This document shows positions 1-9,011 of a stretch of DNA of 56,269 bases, in pieces. The notes beneath the pieces were generated by a model. It did no database searches. It saw nothing but the letters and a program-made list of their open reading frames with translations, and was not told the DNA's origin. Both the position numbers and the translations under genes were made by a program. Origin of the DNA: Eimeria necatrix. Taxonomy: Eukaryota; Apicomplexa; Conoidasida; Eucoccidiorida; Eimeriidae. The stretch spans positions 62,501 to 118,769 of the forward strand of contig NW_013654601.1 of NCBI RefSeq assembly GCF_000499385.1. Direction: 5' to 3'. Position 1 is the stretch's first letter. Every line of letters starts with the position of its first letter.

Positions 1-69
1 ACCACCAGATAGGAAATCCACGCTGCACCAATGCAAGGCAATCCTCCTCACCAAAGTGCAGAAGTCAGT

Positions 70-560
70 CCTCTCACGTGGCTAGCTAGCTAGCTAGCTG
101 GCTAGCCAGCTAGCTAGCTTACTAGCTAGCTTGCTATCTGGCCAGCTAGCCAGCCAGCTGGCTACCAAGCTAGCTAATAATTTGGCTAGCCACCTAGCTA
201 GCTAGCTAGCTAGCTAGCCGTCTTCTGCTGCTAGTCCCCTGGCCAGCCACAGCCAACCAGCTAGCTAGCTAGCTAGCTGGCTGGCTGACTGGATCGCGAT
301 TGCCTGTTGCCACTTGGCCCCTAGATTGCTGCTGCAACAGCTAGCCATTTTTCTAATCAGGCACGGCAAGCCAGCTAGCTAGTCAGGTAGCTAGCTAGCT
401 TACTAGCTAGCTAGCTAGTCAGCTAGCTAGCCAGCTGGTTGAAGCCCTGGGGTTCTTTGGTTTATTTGGCCGTAAACTGCTGGCTAGCTGCTGGCTAGCT
501 AGCTGTTGGCTAGCTAGCTGTTGGCTAGCTAGCTGCTGGCTAACTAAAGTTTAGAGCGGC
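70..560. repeat. GCTA tetranucleotide-rich domain
   Basis: Imperfect (GCTA)n with variants such as GCTGGCTA and GCCAGCTA. The unit reads almost the same on both strands (reverse complement TAGC) and produces TAG stops in every frame, so it cannot be coding. Single tracts reach about 20 bases of perfect GCTA and are broken by unique sequence. No gene is seen here. Confidence 0.9.
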
Positions 561-629
561 AACTGCTCAGCTAGCTGCTGCTCTGTGCTGTTCCCTCAGG
601 TACAATGGGATGCTGCAGGCGGAGAGGGG

Positions 630-836
630 GTCGATTGAAAGGTCTGCTGCTGCTGTTGCTGCTGCTGTTGCTGTTGCTGCTGCTGCTGCTTTTGCTGCTG
701 CTGCTTTGGTTGATTGTGCTGCTGCTGCTGCTTTTGCTGCTGCTGCTTTGGTTGATTGTGCTGCTACTGCCGAGGCCCTAAACCCAACCGTAGATAGAAA
801 TTCCTAAATGAAACCCCCAGGATTCCAAACCCTTAC

Positions 837-868
<32 letters not shown>

Positions 869-1168
869 AGAGATTTTCACCTGCTGGCTGCTTTGAAAGA
901 ATCTCTTGAAGCGCTGAAGGTCCTCGAGACGATGACGCAGTAGCAGCACAAGCAATTGCAGTGGACTGCAGCAGCAGCAGCAGCAGCAGCAGCTGAAAAG
1001 CGCTGTAGCGGCAGGAGCAGCATTGAAATGCGCAGGTGCAGCAGCAGCAGCAGCAGCTGCAGTGGGACTCTCCACCGCAGCAGCTGCTGCTGCTGCCATG
1101 TGTATACTGCGGGCAGCAGCACAGCCGGCTGCTTGGCGCTGCCGCTTCAGTGTGTTGCAGCAACAGCA

Positions 1169-1200
<32 letters not shown>

Positions 1201-1828
1201 TGCAGCAGCAGCTGCAGCAGCAGCAGCAAGATTACCTATATACTTCCTTGTAATTTGTCACTTTATGCACTGTTTTGCGTGGGGCTTTTGCGCATGCACT
1301 TTAAATTTGTAAGTAGCCTTAGTCCTACACCTACGATAAAGATGGGCTGCAGCAGCAGCCATTGCTGAAGCTGCAGCAGCAACAGCTGCAGCAGCAACAG
1401 CTGCAGGGGGTGCTGCTGCACGCCCGTTGCTGCCGCAGCAGCAGCAGCTGCTGCTGCTGCAGTGTCCCTTAAATCTGGTATCCGTCTGCAACACCAGCAG
1501 CTCATGCTGCGGGCCGCCACGTTACACTTAAATCGCTCGCTGCTGCTGCTGCTGTAGCAGCAGCAGCAACAGCAGCAGCAGCAGCCGCAGGTCAGGGACT
1601 GTTGCGCCCCTGCTTGTCGAGGCTGCTGCTGCTGCTGCTCTGCAGTTGCTGCGGGCCTACCAAAAGAAGCTGACGGCGACGGCAGCAAAGGCCACAGCAG
1701 CAACAGCAGCAGCAGCAGGAGTTGCTGCTGCTGCTGCATTCATCTTGTGATTCAAAGGGTTGCACATAGCCACAACGTTCTGAGACGACAAGTCCACTTG
1801 GTTGCGGCAGGAGACGTACGAGACCTGC

Positions 1829-1870
<42 letters not shown>
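630..1870. repeat. CAG/GCT triplet-rich segment
   Basis: Many runs of GCT or CAG, pure and interrupted, for example around 838-868, 966-992, 1150-1230, 1545-1590 and 1828-1870. Open frames on both strands here translate to poly-Gln, poly-Ala, poly-Ser, poly-Leu or poly-Cys and are mostly repeat shadows. The exception is the minus-strand stretch 1824-1657, which behaves as a terminal exon (separate entry). Confidence 0.85.
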
Positions 1871-1873
<3 letters not shown>

Positions 1874-2887
1874 CCAAAAATGACAGCAATGCAGCCACAG
1901 AAGCCGATAAAGAAACAAAATGAATGGCAAATCGAGGCAGAAGGCAAGAGGAAACACCAAAAGCGAGAGGGAGATAAAAAGAGGAACAAAAGAAGAAAAA
2001 AAGAAACACAAAGATGCAAAAAAAGACAAAGACAGAAACTATTAAGCAGCAAACTGTGCCAATGGCCCCAGCCAGCCAAAGGCCGCAGCCACGTGAGGAG
2101 AAGGCAGGACACAGAAGCAAGTGAAACAGCTACAGCCATGTACAGCAGCTAGCTGACTAGCTAGCTAGCTAGCTAGCTAGATAGCTAGCTAGCTGGCTAG
2201 CTGGCTAGCTGGCCAGACGGGAGCCTAGCTAGTAAGCCGAGAAGCGCCGTGGGTAGCTAAGCAAGCTTAGGCCGTGACTAGCTACGCGATCAGCGAATGC
2301 AGCAGCTAACTCGCCAGCCTTAGCTAGCTAGTTAGCCATGGCTAGCTGGTGAGCGTTGGCTCGCTGGCCTGCTTGCTAGGCATGGCTAGCTGTCCGCCGT
2401 GGCTAACCGGTTCACTACGGCTCGCTGGCTAGCTGGCTCGCCGGCTCGCTTGCTGCCTAGCTAGCTAGCTGGCTAGCTGGCTCGCTGGCCAGCTGGCGAG
2501 ACGTGGCTAGTTAGCCACCTGGCCAGCTGGCCACCTGGCTAGCTGGATAGGGTCTCGCTGGCTAGCTGGCCAGCTGGCCAGCCGTGGCTAGCTAGCCAGC
2601 TAGCTAGCTATCCAGCTAGCTAGCTAGCTAGCTAGCTGGCTAGCTAGCGAGTTACCTCGTTGTTGGCCCACTGGGCGTACTGGCTCTCGTCGCAGACACA
2701 GGCCCAGGGGTAGTCGTTGTCCGAAGGATACATGAAGTTGAAGTAAGAGCCCTGGTTGCCGCCTTCGAAGTTTTCGGCGTTGGCCGTGCTGGAGCCTCCG
2801 AACAAAGTGTCCCAAATGCTGCCGATCACGCCCTGCAGCTGCAGCAGCGAGGCCTCCAGTTCCTCCCTGCTGCTGCTGCTTCTGCTC

Positions 2888-2921
<34 letters not shown>

Positions 2922-3035
2922 GCTCGTCGCCGCCGCCCTCGCTGCTGCTCCTCTTGCTGCTGGGCTCGCCGCTGCGGTCGCTGCTCCGGTTTTTGCTGCT
3001 GCCGTCGCTGCTGCCGGCGCTCGGCGCGAGGGTCG

Positions 3036-3068
<33 letters not shown>

Positions 3069-3199
3069 GCGCTTCTGCGCTGGAGTCTGCCGGCTGCGCT
3101 GCTGCCTCGTCGCTCGCTTTCTTCTTCTTCGTGAACTTGCCCACAATTGGGGCCGCTGAATACAAACGCAAATATTCAGCAGCAACAAACACGCTCGAC

Positions 3200-3241
<42 letters not shown>

Positions 3242-3360
3242 GGCTGTGGCTGTGGCTGTGGCTGTGGCTGTGGCTGTGGCTGTGGCTGTGGCTGTGGCTG
3301 GGACCGCCGCTGTCCCTGCGGTCGCTTTCTGCACTGCTTCTGCTAACCAGATGCTCCATG

Positions 3361-3397
<37 letters not shown>

Positions 3398-3740
3398 TCA
3401 TTGCAGCAGCTGCTGCGTCCGCTTACCGAGAGCCACTGAGGCCTCCTTTGCCTGCTGCCGCGCTAAGCTGCAGGCCTCTGCCTGCTGATCTGCCTCGCAA
3501 ACCTCGACTGCGTTTTTGGCCACTTTTGTGGCTTCAGCAAAGTGCTGCTGCTGCTGCTGCTGCACCACCACCTTCGCAAGTGACCCCCGGGAGGCCCCCC
3601 GAGCCAGCAGCACCTCCAAAGGCTGCCAGTGATCCCTTGCCACTGACTCCAGAAGCTCTTCAACAGAAAACAGATGAGGCTTGGAGGTCACGTGGGGCTT
3701 TTCCGGCTCTTGGGGTGTATCTACATCTCCCTGGGCTGCC
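1657..3740 (-). CDS. Probable secreted GPI-anchored protein (3' exons)
   Basis: Three minus-strand blocks join in phase. Block A runs from about 3740 to 3427: charged, Ala/Gln-rich, with an acidic start (DVDTPQEPEKP) and a CAG-coded Gln run, ending at a GTAAGC donor in phase 1. Block B is 3155-2656: acceptor ATTCAG, then a Lys patch (GKFTKKKKASDE), Ser runs, and a non-repetitive part with WDTLFGG and CVCDESQYAQW, ending at a GTAACT donor in phase 0. Block C is 1824-1657: acceptor GCGCAG, SYVSCRNQVDLSSQN, a further Cys, then an Ala/Val-rich hydrophobic end (VAVSFFW) and stop TAG, like a GPI-attachment signal. The spaced cysteines and hydrophobic tail suggest an Eimeria surface antigen, but I cannot assign it to the TA4/SAG family with certainty. 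The 5' exons and signal peptide are not resolved; a possible upstream coding patch lies near 4275-4190. Confidence 0.5.
2150..2655. repeat. GCTA tetranucleotide domain inside an intron
   Basis: A second GCTA-rich stretch with pure runs near 2155-2185 and 2600-2645 and degenerate GCTGGCTA/GCTCGCTGG units between. On the proposed minus-strand gene it lies wholly in the intron between the exon ending at 2656 and the terminal exon starting at 1824. Confidence 0.85.
3201..3300. repeat. (GCT)n followed by (GCTGTG)n hexamer tract
   Basis: About 13 GCT/TTG triplets run directly into about ten perfect GCTGTG hexamers. On the minus strand it could read as His-Ser, Gln-Pro or Ala-Thr dipeptides depending on frame. 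In the proposed minus-strand gene it falls in the intron between the donor at 3427 and the acceptor at 3155, so it is probably not translated. Confidence 0.85.
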
Positions 3741-4726
3741 CCGTGCAGGTCCAGCAGGGCCCCCGGGGGGGCCCCCAGGGGCCCCTGGGGGCCCCCCTGG
3801 GGAGCTGCAGACAGAGGCAAGCCTACGTGGACGCCGCTTCGGTGGTAGGAGAAAGAAGGAGAGGCTGAGCAGCAAAACAAACACAGCAGACAGGGTGCAC
3901 GGTCTTGCTGCAGCAGGCGCTGGTGCAGCAGCTCTCGCTGCTGCTGCTGTTGCTGAAGCCGACGCTGACACTGGCTCTGTTGCTGCTGCTGCTTCTGGTT
4001 TTTGCGCGTTGGCGCCGCTGCTGCTGCTGCGGCCGCTGCTCTGCTGCAGCTAGCTCGCAATCGATGCGGGCCGTGAGCGATGAGAGAGGTGTATAGACAC
4101 CCGACACTTCCAGCAGCAGCAGCAGGCAGCAAATATAAATAAGGCAGCAGCACCAAAAAAGAATGAAATGCGGCTCATAACGCTACAAAAATCTCGACAG
4201 CCTCTTGCCGTTGTTGCTGCAGCGGCTCGTGCTGTGCTGCCGCTGCTGCCCTTGTGTCCTGCTTTTTGCTGCAACGACTCACACATTAGGCAGAAGAAAA
4301 ATACCAAAAAGGGGAAAAGAGGCTGCTGCAGCAGCAGCAAGCCTCTGTTCGCTGCTGAGGCCATTGCCATCGCTACAAGGAACTGCAGGCTCGAGAACAG
4401 GTCATTCTTGCTGCTGCTGCTGTTGCTGCTGTTGTTGCTTTGCTGCTGCACTTGACGCACGAAATGAAGTTGCTGGAGTCAAAACTGCAAAAGAGTTTGG
4501 AAAATGAGGGGGTTTGCATGCTTTTCCGCAGCAGCAGCAGCAGCCCGTTGGCCGAGCTGCTGCTCTGCTGCTGATCTCACAGCCCTCCGCGGCAGCAGCA
4601 CCACCACCAAGAGTCACCTGCTGCAAGCCCACGAATTCCGTGCATACGATTCCCCACTTCTTACATTTTTTAAAGCAGAAGGAGAGGACCATATCGTTTT
4701 TTAAGCACAGCAGCAGCGGTAGCGGC

Positions 4727-4757
<31 letters not shown>

Positions 4758-5056
4758 TACGATGACTTGTACCGAAGCTGCCCCGGGGAAGACCCGCATC
4801 GGTGCGTCTTTGCGTTGAGCGCTTGGTGTTCGTAATTGAGGTGTATGTACACCTCAGTGCGCGCGTTGCAACCCCCAACTCCGCCAGGTGTACGCGGAAG
4901 GCAAGTGCTGCAGCAAAGACAGGGGGGTTTAAGAAAGTGAAATTCAACTTCTGGGGTTTGGCTTTCAGGCTGGATCGGCACGGGAGTCATGGGCCGATCA
5001 ATGTGCGAAAACCTCCTCAAGAAAGGCTTTTTGTTAACTGTATACAAGTGAGCCCT

Positions 5057-5092
<36 letters not shown>

Positions 5093-5186
5093 GGCTGTCC
5101 TTGTTGCTGCGGCTGCAGGCCTTTCGTTCGTCAGCCGCAGCAGCTTCCACCGAAGCAGTTGTCGATCCCGTAGGGGCTGCCCCATA

Positions 5187-5220
<34 letters not shown>

Positions 5221-5400
5221 GCACTGCATCAGCAGCAGAAGCAGCAGCAGAAAGTGTGGGGCTCCTGTTCTGTCTGCAGCCGCACCCCCAGCAAGGCAGC
5301 GCCGCTGCAGCAGCAGGGAGCAGAGTTGGCTGAAAGTCCTGAAGCAGTGGCAGCAAAAAGTGATGTTTTATGTCTCATGGTGGGGACCCCAGAGGACGTG
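3741..5400. other. Repeat-rich stretch, unresolved 5' part of minus-strand gene
   Basis: CAG runs (for example 4735-4757, 5058-5090, 5190-5220) alternate with more complex sequence. On the minus strand, a patch near 4275-4190 after acceptor GTTGCAG reads as an Ala/Gln-rich helix-like segment (KKQDTRAAAAAQHEP) up to a GTAGCG donor, and could be an upstream exon of the surface-protein gene. No signal-peptide exon could be placed. GGGGCCCC-type tracts lie at 3760-3802. Confidence 0.35.
4838..4855. repeat. 18-bp near-perfect palindrome, recurrent motif
   Basis: GAGGTGTATGTACACCTC is palindromic except at the central two bases. Related copies with decreasing match are at 5931-5945 (GTGTACGTACACCTC), 4086-4101, 3714-3730, 8071-8088 and 9393-9408, all in the repeat-rich segment. 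Confidence 0.6.
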
Positions 5401-7499
5401 CAGCAGCTAATGTGTACGTAAACCCTAAACCCTAAACCCTAAACCCTAGCTTGCAGTCACCTGCGCGCTCGGCAGGAGCGCCAGCAACCAGCTGAACAGC
5501 AGCAGCAGCAGCAGGCCCTGCAGCACGCAGCAGCAAAGCCCCTGAGGGCCTCTTAAAGCCCTGTGGGGGGCCCCCCTTAATGCCCGTTGGGGGCCACCGT
5601 CAGGTACCCTGGGGGCCCCCCATAGTGTTGAATTGGCTTTTTTTGGTGTTTGGGGGCCCCTATGGTGGTGCCCTTTTGGTTTTCATTATTCATTTTTTTG
5701 TTTATTTCCTTATATTGCATTTTATTTTGTTTATCAGCTGATTTAGGGTTTGCTGCTGTCCGGCCTTTTCTAGATTAAAGTGCAAATAAACAAAACAAAC
5801 AAGCAAATACACTTATTTGGGTCTTTGACTTATTTTTCTTTTAGTTGGAAAAGAGGGCTTAGCTGAAAAACTTGTGAAAGGCTCTTGCCTTATTGACTTC
5901 ACCACCTCCAGCCCAGCCCTTGCAGACCAAGTGTACGTACACCTCAAGGCTAGGGGTGTTCATGCTTTAGACGCCCCCGTCACAGGAGGCAAGCAAACCC
6001 TAAACCCTAAACCCTAAACCCTAGGTTGGTGCCGAGGAGAAGCCAGACGGGAGCCTGCGCGCCTGCTGCTGAGGTCTGCAGCTCTTGCGCGTAATAAGGC
6101 CATCAGTGGTTCAGGGCTCAGGGTTTAGGGTTTAGGGTTTAGGGTTTGCGAACTGCAGGAGATGTGGGGGCTAGGAATGGCAAACTGACAGTCATGGCAG
6201 GAGGAGATGCAGCAGCAGTTGCAGCGATGCAGCCGCTGTTCCAGGCTTTCGCAACGACAATCATACACACTGGGCCCGCAGGATCAGGCAAGGGTTTAGG
6301 GTTTAGGGTTTAGGGTTAAGGGTTTACGGTTCAGCGTTTAGGGACGAGGAATGGTAAATTGCTCAGAGGGATCAGGGCAGCAGTTGCGGCAGGTTCAACT
6401 TAGAGGCTAGGTTTTGAGACAAGACTAGCGAAGCTAGAGAGGAGGCTCGCATGCGGCTTGCAGGGTTTAGGGTTTAGGGTTTAGGGTTTAGAGCTTTGGG
6501 TCAATTTGCAGGCCAGAGGACGAAACTTGCTAACCAAATAACGCTCTGCACAAATCTAGTGGGACTGGCGGAGGGTGAGTTTTGCAGGGTTTGTGGCGAG
6601 GGTTTAGGGTTCAGGATAAGCGGTTGACTTTGAGGCTGAGGGTTTAGGCTTTAGGGTTTAGGGCCTGGGTTTTAGGTGTCATGAGGGTTCAGGGTTTAGG
6701 GTTTAGGGTTTGTGCTGCAGGTTTGCTGTTTGCTGAGCGAGTCGGTTTAGACCTGGAGAAAACCCTTTCAGTTCTTTCAGGGGGTGGCGCCGCCAGCTGG
6801 TGAGGCATGCAGCAGCAGCAGCAGCAGCAGCAGCAGCGGCAGCAGCAGCATCCTCAGAAACAGCAGAAGCATACACGGCAGCAGCAGCTGCTGCTTTATC
6901 CACTGTGCGCCTGCAGCAGGCCGTTAGAAATTAGAAGCAAGCCAACATTAGAAGCCCACCGGCTTCAGGGTTTAGGGTTTAGGGTTCAGGGTTTGGGGTT
7001 TGAAGCTGGTTCATGAGGCACCACACTGCTTGGTGTTTCTGTCTGCTTGGCGGTAACTGCAGAGCTTCATCGCAGTGCCTGTAGTGCTTGACTTGACGCT
7101 CGCATGAGGGTTTAGGGTTTAGCGCTTAGGGTTTAGGGTTTAGGGTTTGGGGTTTAGGTCGGTGTCCACTTACGGGCCTCGAATCCGCGACGGCGACTTC
7201 CGCCCTGGCTTCTTCGTCGCCCATTTGATTAAAGACCTTCGTCTAGCTTTGGAAGAGGCATCTCGAGCCAAGTTGGCCTTGCCAGGTGCCAAACCCTAAA
7301 CCCTAAACCCTAAACCCTGAACTCTAAGCCTTTATCCCTAGGCGCTGAGGAAGGGATTCTAGTCTGGCCTGCTCCAACGGGGGTCCCTCCGCTCCTTCAG
7401 CGGAGGTGTGGCGGCCCCTGCTGCGCGCTGAGGAGCTAGGGTTTAGGTTTTAGGGTTTAGGGTTTGCGTTTCAGGCCTGAGTCTGGCGCTGCAGCTGTA

Positions 7500-7950
7500 C
7501 CAGGCTTTAGAAGCCCAAGGAGGAGGCGCATTGGGAGTGCATGCATTAAAGTTGGCTCTCAGCAGCATTAATGAAAAGCAAAAGAATGTTCAACAAGTTG
7601 CTGAGCAAATGAATTAAACCCACAGAAACCTGCGGCAGCAGAAATCGCTGCTGCAGCAGGGGGGGCTGGAGCAGCAGCAACTGCTCTAGTGGCAACTGCT
7701 GCTGCTGCTGCTGCAGCTTCTGCTGCTGTAATTCGTGCAGCTCATGCTGCCATTGCAGCAGCTGGTTTAGCCAGTGCTATTGTTGGCCGCTGCCGTGACT
7801 GCAGCAGCTGATGAGGCCATTGCAGCGGCAGCGGTTGCTGCTGCTGCTGTTTTAGCAGCTGCTGTGGCTTTTGTGGCTGCTTGGTGCAGCAGCAGCAGCA
7901 AACAGTAGCCGCTGCTGATGCCCTAGTAGCCACAGCTGCTAATAAGCAGC
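7500..7950. repeat. CAG/GCT cluster between telomere-like blocks
   Basis: GCT/CAG runs (7632-7730, 7835-7905) surrounded by telomere-like arrays. Frames across it give only Ala/Gln/Leu runs and no motif; I see no gene. The flanking 7950-8430 is AT-rich with a short GCTA cluster at 8160-8200. Confidence 0.6.
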
Positions 7951-8907
7951 GACTGCAACAGCTTGCCTTGTTTTATATTTATTTCTTTTGTGTCCACATT
8001 TACTTCTCTCATTTTCTAATTTAATAATAATATTCACCACAAGTGCCTGCGCACCATGCTGCATGCATCCCAGGTGTCGGTACACTGCAGCCCTCTGAAC
8101 TTCAACAGCTGCCCCGCTCTGCTGCTGTGCAGCTTCAGGTAGCTACTTCCCTAGTTTTATGGCTAGCCAGCTAGCCAGCTAGCTAGCTAGCAGCTAGCTG
8201 CTGGGGATCGGGCAAAACGGTGAATAATGCATTTCAATAATGCATTTCACACATTTCGAGGCTGCTGCACTCACGGCCAGCAGCTCTTTGGCCGTTTCTT
8301 TGTTTCATAAATTTTCATTTTTTGCACATTTAGTTTTTTATTCCTTGCTTGGGGCCGATGCACAAATGGAATAGTACAAATGGAATGGACTCGCTGCGGT
8401 GACCCTGCTAGAAATGAAGTCCTTGGAAACGCAAACCCTAAACCCTAAAACCTAAACCCTCGCTCGCACTCAAACCTAGTGTGCTCACAAGCCGCTGATG
8501 CCGGTGCAGCTCAGCAAGCCTGTGAGCCGAAGCTCTAACCAACACACAACAAACCCTAAACCCTAAACCCTAAACCCTCACACGAACAAGTGCATCGCCG
8601 GCTTTGCAGCCCGTGGGGGCCCTATAAAGTCGTAGTGGGCTGAAACACCCTAAACCCTCAATTACAACCTCAAATCCTTACCGCTAGCTACTTAGACCCT
8701 AAACCCTAATGGGGGATCCATCAAGCTGGAACGCAGGGGCGGTGTGTGGGGGGGAGGTGCCCGCGGTTAGAAGTATCGTTTTTTTCGAATTTAAATGATT
8801 TAAATATATTTATTCTTCCTTAATTTAAAAAGACTAACTTTGGGGCCCCTCGCAGAAGCGCCCTGGGCTTGAAGCGCATGCAGCAGCCGCCCCGAGGGGA
8901 GCGTTGG

Positions 8908-8932
8908 GGTTAGGGTTTAGGGTGTAGGGGTT
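8908..8932 (+). promoter_or_regulatory. Telomere-like motif just upstream of RanBP1
   Basis: GGTTAGGGTTTAGGG-type sequence about 80-105 bases before the RanBP1 ATG, mirrored by an AAACCCT array (9134-9163) just inside intron 1. In plants the related telobox is a promoter element of growth genes. Here a regulatory role is only an inference from position; it may be part of the general repeat background. Confidence 0.3.
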
Positions 8933-9011
8933 GTGTTGAGTTTGTTTTGTGGGCTTTCTTTGTCTCTTCTTGCCGATCTTTCTTGCCATTAAACCCAGAA
9001 CTTAATACAAA

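Noticed and set aside
804..4156. Long open frames on both strands giving poly-Leu, poly-Cys, poly-Gln or poly-Ala
   Set aside because: They are frame shadows of GCT/CAG and GCTGTG repeats, overlap each other in several frames and lack motifs; only the minus-strand blocks that splice in phase were kept.
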